From positions 1 through 8,438 of the forward strand of contig JACCZI010000247.1 in the NCBI GenBank assembly GCA_013696015.1: a stretch of DNA of 8,438 nucleotides, written 5' to 3'. This DNA is from Nocardioidaceae bacterium. GTDB taxonomy: Bacteria > Actinomycetota > Actinomycetes > Propionibacteriales > Nocardioidaceae. How positions within the stretch are numbered: the stretch's first letter is position 1; the number at the start of each line of letters is the position of its first letter. Below the pieces are notes generated by a model, which was not told the origin of the DNA, searched no databases, and saw nothing but the letters and a program-made list of their open reading frames with translations. Both the position numbers and the translations under genes were made by a program. This document shows positions 1 through 5,576 of the stretch, piece by piece.

Positions 1-645
1 TACCACGAGGTGCCGGTCGTCGCGGTACACGCACCATGCCTGCTGATCACCCAGCGGGTGTGGGGCACCGACCCCTGGGGCAAGCTACGACGCAGCGCGC
101 AGATGGCGCTGACCCTCGACGCCGACATCGTGGTCGTGCACCCACCGTTTCGTTGGCAGCGCGACTACGCCAGGGGCTTCGTCGCAGGCATCGCCGACCT
201 GGAGGCCGAGACAGGGATCACCTTCGCTGTCGAAAACATGTACCCGTGGCGTACGCCACGCCGGGAGCTGCAGGCGTACTCGCCCGGCTGGAACCCGATC
301 ACCGAGGACTACGCCAACGTCACACTCGACCTGTCACACGCCGCCATCGCAGGTGTCGACCCGCTGCGCATGGCCGATGAGCTCGGAAGTCGGCTCGCCC
401 ATCTTCACGTGTCTGACGGCACGGGAACCGCCAAGGACGAGCACCTCGTCCCGGGCCGCGGTTCCCAACCCTGCGCCGAGGTGCTGCACACCCTCGCGTC
501 CGGTGGCTTTGCGCGACATGTCGTCGTCGAGATCAACACCCGGCGCTGCCTCAACCGTGGGGCGCGGGTGGTCGATCTGGTCGAGTCGCTGGAGTTCACC
601 CGACTGCACCTGGAAGCCGCAAGCCGTGCCGACGTGGACGGCTGA
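1..645 (+). CDS. Sugar phosphate isomerase/epimerase family protein, 5' end cut off by the window
   Basis: The reading frame is open from base 1, so the start codon lies upstream; 214 residues are visible against roughly 270-280 usual for the family. The visible part looks like the C-terminal three quarters of a xylose-isomerase-like TIM barrel (AP endonuclease family 2 fold). Successive beta-strand motifs are visible: IVVVHPPF (43-50), FAVENMYPW (75-83), TLDLSHA (108-114), LAHLHVSDG (132-140) and VVVEINTR (174-181). By analogy with the family, E78, D110/H113, H136 and E177 are the probable divalent-metal ligands. A KDEHLVPGRG segment (145-154) is typical of this subgroup. The substrate cannot be deduced. 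A similar gene, Rv0498, lies in the Mycobacterium tuberculosis Rv0500A/B region (from memory). The TetR gene starts 4 bases after its stop, so the two may be cotranscribed. Confidence 0.85.
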   Translation, partial: YHEVPVVAVHAPCLLITQRVWGTDPWGKLRRSAQMALTLDADIVVVHPPFRWQRDYARGFVAGIADLEAETGITFAVENMYPWRTPRRELQAYSPGWNPITEDYANVTLDLSHAAIAGVDPLRMADELGSRLAHLHVSDGTGTAKDEHLVPGRGSQPCAEVLHTLASGGFARHVVVEINTRRCLNRGARVVDLVESLEFTRLHLEAASRADVDG

Positions 646-649
646 GCGC

Positions 650-1258
650 ATGGCCGCACCTGTTGCCCCACGGCGCGGTGTCGGGCGGCGGCGAGGCTCG
701 CCCGACACCCGCGGCGAGATCGTCGCGGCGGCTCGCCGGGAGTTCGCCGCGAAGGGCTTCGACAACACCTCGCTCCGCGGAGTCGCCCGGACCGCCGGAG
801 TTGATCCGGCCCTGGTGCACCATTACTTCTCGGACAAGCAAGACCTGTTCCTCGCCGCCATGAACCTGCCCTTCGACCCTCGTACGGTGCTGCCGCCTGC
901 CTTGCAAGGCCCGGTCGACGGGGTGGGAGAGCGTCTGGTGGGGACGGTTCTGCAGATCTGGGACGACCCCGCCCTTCGTCCGGCCCTGCTGTCGGTCGTG
1001 CGTTCTGCGCTTGGCAACGAGGGCACCGCGCACCTGTTGCGAGACGGATTCCTGCGGCTCGTCATCGAACAGATCGCGGCACTGCCAGGCATCTCGGATC
1101 CGCAACGTCGCGGCTCCCTCGCAGGGAGCCAGATTATCGGGTTGATCGTCGCCCGCTATGTCGTCGGCCTTGAGCCGATTGCCTCGATGCCCGCCGTGCG
1201 GCTGGCGGCGCTCGTCGGTCCGACCATCGAGCGCTACCTGTTCGACGACCTCGGTTGA
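650..1258 (+). CDS. TetR/AcrR family transcriptional regulator
   Basis: This 202-residue protein has the expected TetR length. After a basic leader (APRRGVGRRRG), residues 20-66 form the three-helix DNA-binding domain: TRGEIVAAARREFAAKGFDN, then the HTH SLRGVARTAGVDPALVHHYF (41-60), then SDKQDLF. The C-terminal two thirds are a variable ligand-binding/dimerisation domain. The ATG at 650 is chosen because it lies just before the conserved domain and 4 bases after the upstream stop; upstream codons in this frame overlap the isomerase gene. No strong Shine-Dalgarno is visible, which suggests translational coupling or cotranscription with the upstream gene. The exporter genes follow 42 bases downstream and a palindrome covers their start, so this is very probably the local repressor of that exporter. 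The inducing ligand is unknown. Confidence 0.9.
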   Translation: MAAPVAPRRGVGRRRGSPDTRGEIVAAARREFAAKGFDNTSLRGVARTAGVDPALVHHYFSDKQDLFLAAMNLPFDPRTVLPPALQGPVDGVGERLVGTVLQIWDDPALRPALLSVVRSALGNEGTAHLLRDGFLRLVIEQIAALPGISDPQRRGSLAGSQIIGLIVARYVVGLEPIASMPAVRLAALVGPTIERYLFDDLG

Positions 1259-1263
1259 ACGGG

Positions 1264-1294
1264 TCGACGGATCGGTCCGGTCGCGTGCTATATT
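1264..1294 (+). promoter_or_regulatory. Probable extended -10 promoter for the exporter operon, leaderless
   Basis: TGC followed by TATATT (1286-1294) is a good extended -10 element in otherwise GC-rich DNA. A weak -35-like TCGACG lies at 1264-1269 with a 19-base spacer. A start site about 7 bases after the -10 falls at base 1301, the first base of the GTG start codon of the ATPase gene, so the mRNA would be leaderless, as is common in actinobacteria. No Shine-Dalgarno precedes that GTG, which fits. Confidence 0.6.
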
Positions 1295-1310
1295 CATCAC
1301 GTGGTGAATA
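1291..1310 (+). promoter_or_regulatory. Palindromic operator, probable TetR binding site
   Basis: TATTCATCACGTGGTGAATA is a 20-bp palindrome with one mismatched pair (9 of 10 pairs match) centred on CACGTG. It overlaps the end of the -10 element, the predicted transcription start and the first codons of the ATPase gene. Length, symmetry and position 33 bases after the tetR stop fit a TetR-family operator that blocks RNA polymerase. The assignment to the adjacent regulator is inferred. Confidence 0.65.
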
Positions 1311-2044
1311 ACGGCGAAACGACGGTCACGGTCGCGGGGCTTCGCGTGGTGCGCGGTGATGAGGTTGCGTTGGACGAACTGAACCTGCGGCTGTTCGCTG
1401 GAGAGGTGACCGGGCTCCTGGGGCCGTCCGGATGCGGCAAGAGCACGCTGATGCGGTCGCTGGTCGGCGTGCAACGGGTGCAGCGGGGATCGATCGACGT
1501 TCTCGATGTCCCGGCAGGCGCCGGTCCCAACCGCAGCCGGGTGGGCTACGTCACCCAGAGCCCGAGCGTCTACGGCAACCTGACCGTTGCCGAGAACCTG
1601 CAGTTCTTTGCAGCTGTCCTCGGAGCGCCCGGAACGAACGTGAAACGCGTCTTGACCCAGGTGGACCTGGCCGAGTACGCGGACGCTCTCGTCAACCGCC
1701 TCTCCGGTGGGCAGCGAAACCGCGTTTCGCTGGCCGTGGCGTTGCTGGGCGAGCCTGTCGTGCTGATCCTCGACGAGCCGACTGTCGGCCTCGACCCCGT
1801 CCTGCGCCGCGACCTGTGGGCTCTCTTCCACCAGCTGGCTGCAGCCGGTGCCACGGTCGTGGTGTCGAGCCATGTCATGGACGAGGCCGAGCGTTGCGAC
1901 CGGCTGCTGCTCATGCGAGATGGTGCCATCATCGCCGACGACACACCCGCCGGATTGCTGGCTACGACCGGCACCTCCGACATCGAGGCAGCGTTCCTGC
2001 ACCTCGTGCAGCAGGCGCAGGTGACGACCGGAGTCCGGTCGTGA
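1301..2044 (+). CDS. ABC transporter ATP-binding protein (DrrA/multidrug exporter type)
   Basis: This 247-residue cytoplasmic ATPase hydrolyses ATP to drive the membrane partner encoded next. All core motifs are present: Walker A GPSGCGKST (41-49), Q-loop glutamine Q86, signature LSGGQ (134-138), Walker B VLILDE (154-159), D-loop GLDP (163-166) and H-loop SSH (189-191). The remainder (MDEAERCDRLLLMRDGAIIADDTPAGLL) matches export ATPases of the CcmA/DrrA group. A GTG at 1301 is used as start because the predicted transcription start coincides with it; a second GTG at 1304 is possible. The stop overlaps the permease start by 4 bases (GTGA), indicating translational coupling. The likely role is export of a small hydrophobic compound or lipid; the substrate is unknown. 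Regulation by the upstream TetR protein is inferred from the operator at its start. Confidence 0.93.
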   Translation: MVNNGETTVTVAGLRVVRGDEVALDELNLRLFAGEVTGLLGPSGCGKSTLMRSLVGVQRVQRGSIDVLDVPAGAGPNRSRVGYVTQSPSVYGNLTVAENLQFFAAVLGAPGTNVKRVLTQVDLAEYADALVNRLSGGQRNRVSLAVALLGEPVVLILDEPTVGLDPVLRRDLWALFHQLAAAGATVVVSSHVMDEAERCDRLLLMRDGAIIADDTPAGLLATTGTSDIEAAFLHLVQQAQVTTGVRS

Positions 2045-2778
2045 AGCCGCGCATCACGTTCGCTGTGACGGCTCGGATTCTGCGCCAGCTGCGCCGCGAC
2101 CACCGGACGCTGGCGTTGATGCTGGTGGTCCCTTGCCTGCTGCTCACGCTGCTGTGGTGGATGTTCGTCGACAATGAGGCGGTCTTCGACCGGCTCGGCG
2201 GTCCACTGTTGGCGCTGTTCCCCTTCATCGTGATGTTCCTCGTCACCTCGGTCACCACCTTGACCGAGCGCACGAGCGGCACCCTCGAGCGGTTGTTGGC
2301 CATGCCGATGGGCAAGCTGGAGTTCCTGCTCGGGTATGCCCTGGCCTTCGGCCTCGTTGCGGTCATGCAGTCGGTGCTCGCGGTCAGCCTGGCGGTGGGT
2401 CTGCTCGACCTCGACGCGCGGGGCTCGGTCATCACGCTCGGCCTGGTGGCGGTCGTCGACGCATTGCTCGGAACCGCCCTCGGCCTATTCGTGTCCGCCT
2501 TCGCGCGCACCGAGTTCCAGGCGGTGCAGTTCCTGCCTGCGTTGGTGATCCCGCAGCTGCTGCTGTGCGGACTCTTCACCCCGAGGACGGCGCTACCTCC
2601 GGCGCTCGAGGCGGTATCGGACCTGCTGCCGCTGTCGTACGCCGTGGCCGCGATGCAGGCGGTCGGCACTTCGGCGACCTGGACCAGCGATCTCACCCAG
2701 GACCTGGTCGTGGTCACCGCATGGGCGCTCGGCGCCCTGGCGCTGGGCGCAGCCACACTGCGCCGCCGTACCGCGTAA
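2041..2778 (+). CDS. ABC-2 type transporter permease
   Basis: This 245-residue integral membrane protein has about six hydrophobic segments: roughly residues 23-43, 53-73, 95-123, 130-153, 161-180 and 219-240. Between the second and third lies TERTSGTLERLLAMPM (75-90), a cytoplasmic motif characteristic of ABC-2 (DrrB-like) exporters that couples to the ATPase. A late LLPLSYAVAAMQAV segment (195-208) is also typical. The GTG start at 2041 overlaps the ATPase stop by 4 bases, so the two subunits should be made in step. It probably forms an exporter with two permease and two ATPase subunits. No periplasmic accessory protein is encoded nearby. The proline dehydrogenase gene starts 10 bases after its stop. 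Confidence 0.92.
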   Translation: MKPRITFAVTARILRQLRRDHRTLALMLVVPCLLLTLLWWMFVDNEAVFDRLGGPLLALFPFIVMFLVTSVTTLTERTSGTLERLLAMPMGKLEFLLGYALAFGLVAVMQSVLAVSLAVGLLDLDARGSVITLGLVAVVDALLGTALGLFVSAFARTEFQAVQFLPALVIPQLLLCGLFTPRTALPPALEAVSDLLPLSYAVAAMQAVGTSATWTSDLTQDLVVVTAWALGALALGAATLRRRTA

Positions 2779-2788
2779 TGTCTGCTCG

Positions 2789-3730
2789 ATGGCTGCCGAC
2801 GTGTTGCGTCCAACCTTGCTGGCTCTGTCGCGAAGCCCACGGTTCAAGCACCTGATCACGACCTTGCCGGTCTCCAGCTCGGTGGTGACCCGCTTCGTGC
2901 CCGGGGAGGACGTCGAGGCCGCCGTCCGCGCCACGGCCACGCTCGTCGGGCGGGGTCTCACGGTCTCACTGGACCGTCTCGGTGAGGACACGCTCGACCG
3001 GGCCGACGCGGACACCACCGTGGCGGGCTACCTCGACGTGCTGGGGGAGCTGGCGCAGGCCGGCCTCACCCCCGCCGCCGAGGTGTCGGTCAAGCTGTCC
3101 GCGGTCGGGCAGGCGCTGCCCGGTGACGGAGAGAAGATCGCGCTCGACAACTCCCGCCAGGTCTGCACCGCCGCTCGCAACGCCGGAACCACCGTGACAC
3201 TCGACATGGAGGACCACACCACCACTGACTCCACCCTGAGCATCCTGCGGGAGCTGCGCCAGGACTTCCCCGAGACGGGGGCGGTGTTGCAGGCCTACCT
3301 GCACCGCACCGAGGCGGACTGCCGCGACCTCGCCTACGCGGGGTCGCGCGTCCGGCTGTGCAAGGGCGCCTACAAGGAGCCGCCCGAGGTGGCCTTCCAG
3401 AGCCGGGCCGAGGTGGACCTGTCGTACGTTCGCTGCCTTCAGGTGCTGCTGGCAGGGGACGGATATCCCATGGTGGCGACACACGACCCGCGTCTAATCG
3501 CGATCGCCTCACACCTGATCACCAAACATGGACGCGGCGCCGATCACTTCGAGTTCCAGATGCTCTACGGGGTGCGGCCGGAGGAGCAGCTACGGCTGGT
3601 CGACGCCGGCCACAGGGTGCGGATCTACGTGCCGTACGGCCACGAGTGGTACGGATACTTCATGCGCCGGCTCGCCGAGCGCCCGGCCAACGTGGCGTTC
3701 TTCGTCCGGTCCCTGGTGTCGAAGGGCTGA
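2789..3730 (+). CDS. Proline dehydrogenase (PRODH, FAD-dependent)
   Basis: This 313-residue enzyme has the usual length of monofunctional bacterial PRODH. It oxidises L-proline to pyrroline-5-carboxylate, passing electrons through FAD to the respiratory quinone pool. Visible family motifs in order: SVKLSAVG (100-107, with the active-site lysine K102), LDMEDH (138-143), YLHRTEAD (170-177), RLCKGAYKEP (189-198), ATHDPRL (230-236), QMLYGV (257-262), and VPYGHEWYGYFMRRLAERPAN (281-301), whose RR pair (293-294) binds the substrate carboxylate. The ATG at 2789 is 10 bases after the permease stop and lacks a strong Shine-Dalgarno. An out-of-frame ATG at 2778 is ignored. The gene appears to be in one transcription unit with the exporter. 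The partner P5C dehydrogenase, often adjacent, is absent from the window. Confidence 0.93.
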   Translation: MAADVLRPTLLALSRSPRFKHLITTLPVSSSVVTRFVPGEDVEAAVRATATLVGRGLTVSLDRLGEDTLDRADADTTVAGYLDVLGELAQAGLTPAAEVSVKLSAVGQALPGDGEKIALDNSRQVCTAARNAGTTVTLDMEDHTTTDSTLSILRELRQDFPETGAVLQAYLHRTEADCRDLAYAGSRVRLCKGAYKEPPEVAFQSRAEVDLSYVRCLQVLLAGDGYPMVATHDPRLIAIASHLITKHGRGADHFEFQMLYGVRPEEQLRLVDAGHRVRIYVPYGHEWYGYFMRRLAERPANVAFFVRSLVSKG

Positions 3731-3742
3731 GGTGGACGTCCC

Positions 3743-3764
3743 CATCCCACGTTAACCTGGGATG
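3743..3764. promoter_or_regulatory. 22-bp near-perfect palindrome after the proline dehydrogenase gene
   Basis: CATCCCA (3743-3749) and TGGGATG (3758-3764) are perfect 7-base inverted arms around C-GTTAAC-C, whose GTTAAC is itself palindromic; only one base pair of the 22-bp unit is mismatched. It lies 12 bases after the stop codon. No T-run follows, which argues against a classical intrinsic terminator. An operator upstream of acuC is more likely. TAACCT (3753-3758) could serve as a weak -10 inside it, with transcription starting near 3765. Confidence 0.45.
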
Positions 3765-3765
3765 C

Positions 3766-3819
3766 GGTCACTCCCAATGGGATGCAACCTGTTGGAAGTG
3801 ACCCTCCGCCATTGGAAGT
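3766..3819 (+). promoter_or_regulatory. acuC leader with two mutually exclusive hairpin pairings, one covering the ribosome binding site
   Basis: GGTCACTCCCAA (3766-3777) is complementary to TTGGAAGTGACC (3792-3803) at 11 of 12 positions. The overlapping ACTCCCAATGG (3770-3780) is complementary to CCATTGGAAGT (3809-3819) at 10 of 11 positions. The second partner contains the acuC Shine-Dalgarno GGAAG (3814-3818, 9 bases before ATG 3828). The two pairings share one strand and exclude each other, so one would free and the other mask the ribosome site. The motif TTGGAAGT also recurs exactly 20 bases apart (3792, 3812), as does TGGGATGC (3758, 3778), so a DNA-binding explanation is equally open. 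Confidence 0.4.
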
Positions 3820-3827
3820 AGCCGCCG

Positions 3828-5003
3828 ATGCCGTGTCGCGCATGCGTCGTCTTCGATGACGAACTCACGCGGTATGACTTCGGCCCGACGCATCCGCTGT
3901 CGCCGCTGCGGGTCGAGCTGACGATGGCGCTCGCCACCGAGCTGGAGGTCGTCGGAGCGGTCTTGCCCCGAGTGCCCGGCTTCGTCGCCGACGCTGAGCT
4001 CATCGCGACCGTCCACACACCCGACTACATCGCCGCCGTGCAGCGCGTCCGCGGCGCGCACGACTTTCACCCGGGACATGGGATCGGGACTGCGGACAAC
4101 CCCAGCTTCGCCGGTATGCACCGCGCCTCGGCCCACGTCGTCGGTGTCAGCGTCGAGGCGGCGCGGCAGGTCTGGACCGGCGCGGTGGAGCACGCGGTCA
4201 ACATCACCGGGGGTCTGCACCACGCCATGCCGGGTCATGCCAGCGGCTTCTGCATTTACAACGATGTCGCGGTCGCGATCCGGTGGCTGCTGACACATGG
4301 CGCGCAGCGGGTGGCGTACGTCGACGTCGACGTCCACCACGGCGACGGCGTGCAGGCGGTCTTCTACGACGAGCCTCGCGTTCTCACCATCAGCCTCCAC
4401 GAATGCCCGCAGACACTGTTCCCAGGCACAGGTGACGCCACCGAGACCGGCGGACCGGGGGCGCCGGGCAGCGCCGTCAACGTCGCATTGCCAGCGGGAA
4501 CCGCCGACGCCGGATGGCTGCGCGCCTTCCACGCCGTTGTGCCGCCCCTCGTCCGCCAGTTCGCTCCCGACATCCTCGTCACCCAGCACGGCTGCGACTC
4601 GCACATGGCCGACCCGTTGGCTCATCTGATGCTCAGCGTGGACGGCCAGCGGACGTCGTACCTCGCGCTCCACCAGCTCGCCCACGAGGTGTGCGGCGGC
4701 CGTTGGCTGGCCACCGGCGGTGGCGGGTACGCCATCGTCGAGGTCGTGCCCCGTGCCTGGTCGCATCTGTTGGCGATCGTCGGCGGCCAACCGCTGGAGC
4801 CGGCTCGCCTCCTGCCCGAGCGATGGCGGGCCGCGGTCACCCAACGGACGGGGATGACGGCGCCACGCTCACTCAGCGACGGGCGGGACCCGCTGCACGC
4901 CGACTGGGAGCGGGGACACGATCCGGCGAATGCGGTGGACCGGGCGGTATCGGCGACGCGCCGCGCAGTGTTTCCCGAGCATGGACTCGACCCCCAGGCA
5001 TGA
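3828..5003 (+). CDS. acuC: Acetoin utilization protein AcuC (class I histone-deacetylase-like zinc deacetylase)
   Basis: This 391-residue zinc-dependent deacetylase of the arginase/HDAC fold matches bacterial AcuC in length. In Bacillus, AcuC removes acetyl groups from lysines of acetyl-CoA synthetase and so reactivates it; that role here is inferred from family. Catalytic features are complete: the HH pair (131-132) in GGLHHAMPGHASGFCIYND, VDVDVHHGDGV (165-175) with zinc ligands D168 and H170, third ligand D257 in QHGCDSH, and the transition-state tyrosine Y301 in GGGGY. The N-terminal TRYDFGPTHPLSPLR (14-28) is an AcuC hallmark. The ATG at 3828 follows GGAAG (3814-3818). The C-terminal tail (from about 350) is less conserved. 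No acetyl-CoA synthetase or acetyltransferase gene is nearby. A repeat-rich 97-bp leader precedes it. Confidence 0.94.
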   Translation: MPCRACVVFDDELTRYDFGPTHPLSPLRVELTMALATELEVVGAVLPRVPGFVADAELIATVHTPDYIAAVQRVRGAHDFHPGHGIGTADNPSFAGMHRASAHVVGVSVEAARQVWTGAVEHAVNITGGLHHAMPGHASGFCIYNDVAVAIRWLLTHGAQRVAYVDVDVHHGDGVQAVFYDEPRVLTISLHECPQTLFPGTGDATETGGPGAPGSAVNVALPAGTADAGWLRAFHAVVPPLVRQFAPDILVTQHGCDSHMADPLAHLMLSVDGQRTSYLALHQLAHEVCGGRWLATGGGGYAIVEVVPRAWSHLLAIVGGQPLEPARLLPERWRAAVTQRTGMTAPRSLSDGRDPLHADWERGHDPANAVDRAVSATRRAVFPEHGLDPQA

Positions 5004-5043
5004 GATGGCCACCGAAACGGCTGACGCTGCCATCGGACGATTA

Positions 5044-5066
5044 GAACAAGTTTTGGCCACTTGTTC
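5044..5066. promoter_or_regulatory. Perfect 8-bp-arm inverted repeat upstream of the HTH gene
   Basis: GAACAAGT (5044-5051) and ACTTGTTC (5059-5066) are exact inverted copies separated by 7 bases (TTTGGCC). The element is AT-richer than its surroundings and sits in the 156-bp gap between acuC and the HTH gene. No T-run follows, so it is more like an operator than a terminator. Its right arm overlaps a possible -35 region. Confidence 0.45.
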
Positions 5067-5093
5067 ACCAGCCAACTCAACAGGCACTACTCT
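5064..5093 (+). promoter_or_regulatory. Possible sigma-70 promoter for the HTH gene
   Basis: TTCACC (5064-5069) and TACTCT (5088-5093) are separated by 18 bases and give a weak -35/-10 pair. Transcription would start near 5100, leaving about 60 leader bases before GTG 5160. The -35 overlaps the inverted repeat at 5044-5066. Consensus match is modest. Confidence 0.3.
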
Positions 5094-5159
5094 CACGCTA
5101 CGCACGTGCGCCAGGTCTGCGGTGGGGAAGCCGTAGAGCGCGTCGTGAGAGAGAGTGCG

Positions 5160-5390
5160 GTGCGCAAAATGGCTCCATCCAATATTGGTGCGACCGGCCC
5201 AGGCGGTGACGCCGATGTCAGGTTCCTGACGGTCGCCGAAGTTGCCGCCCGGATGCGGGTATCCAAGATGACCGTCTACCGGTTGGTGCACTCCGGCGAG
5301 CTGGAGGCGGTACGCGTCGGGCGGTCCTTCCGGGTGCCCGACGAAGCGGTGCAGGAGTATCTGCGCCGGTCCTTCTTCCAGGCAGGCTGA
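5160..5390 (+). CDS. Helix-turn-helix domain protein, excisionase/BldC-like (Rv0500A type)
   Basis: This small 76-residue DNA-binding protein has a flexible N-terminal 20 residues and a single MerR-like winged HTH (HTH_17/excisionase family). The segment RFLTVAEVAARMRVSKMTVY (21-40), followed by RLVHSGELEAVRVGRSFRVP (41-60), is highly characteristic. The GTG at 5160 is taken as start because a purine-rich GAGAGAGAG stretch precedes it by a few bases; the ATG at 5169 (fourth codon) is possible. An upstream in-frame ATG at 5061 lies inside the promoter/inverted repeat and is less likely. Despite the family name there is no phage context. From memory, Mycobacterium Rv0500A has the same sequence style and also precedes the 33-residue gene found next here. 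The regulated genes are unknown. Confidence 0.85.
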   Translation: MRKMAPSNIGATGPGGDADVRFLTVAEVAARMRVSKMTVYRLVHSGELEAVRVGRSFRVPDEAVQEYLRRSFFQAG

Positions 5391-5460
5391 GCTCGCGCCC
5401 GTTCCGGTGTCGCACTGAGTAGGGTGGGGCGTCTCGTCCCGCCCGCCTGAAAGGTCGACT

Positions 5461-5562
5461 GTGGGCTCTGTCATCAAGAAGCGTCGCAAGCGAATGGCCA
5501 AGAAGAAGCACCGCAAGCTGTTGAAGAAGACCCGAGTCCAGCGGCGTCGCGCGGGGAAGTGA
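5461..5562 (+). CDS. Small ribosomal subunit protein bS22 (AURKAIP1/COX24 domain, 33 residues)
   Basis: This GTG-started gene encodes a 33-residue, extremely basic peptide: MGSVIKKRRKRMAKKKHRKL (1-20) followed by LKKTRVQRRRAGK. About half the residues are Lys or Arg. It matches almost residue for residue my memory of Mycobacterium Rv0500B, shown by ribosome structures to be protein bS22 of the 30S subunit near the decoding region. It resembles the C-terminal domain of mitochondrial AURKAIP1/COX24. GAAAGG (5449-5454) is a good Shine-Dalgarno, 6 bases before GTG. The gene lies 70 bases after the HTH gene. A TANNNT-type -10, TAGGGT (5420-5425), may give it its own transcript. Its size makes it easy to overlook. 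It converges on the anti-sigma gene with only 14 bases between stops. Confidence 0.93.
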   Translation: MGSVIKKRRKRMAKKKHRKLLKKTRVQRRRAGK

Positions 5563-5576
5563 GGCGGTAGCCCCGC
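5551..5576. terminator. Weak hairpin between convergent genes, possible terminator
   Basis: GCGGGG (5551-5556) and CCCCGC (5571-5576) can form a 6-bp GC stem with a 14-base loop spanning the bS22 stop and ending one base before the anti-sigma stop. No U-tract follows on either strand, so intrinsic termination is uncertain. It is the only hairpin in the 14-base gap between convergent genes. Confidence 0.25.

Noticed and set aside
596..2002. Long open frame on the minus strand opposite the TetR and ATPase genes (about 468 codons)
   Set aside because: It is antisense to two genes with clear motifs, shows no recognisable domain and has Arg/Gln/His-rich composition typical of antisense frames in GC-rich DNA.
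2778..2855. ATG at 2778 as start of a separate small gene
   Set aside because: It is out of frame with proline dehydrogenase and overlaps its conserved coding sequence, with no support of its own.
5044..5066. LexA/SOS box (GAAC...GTTC)
   Set aside because: The actinobacterial SOS box has GAAC-N4-GTTC; here the two are 15 bases apart.
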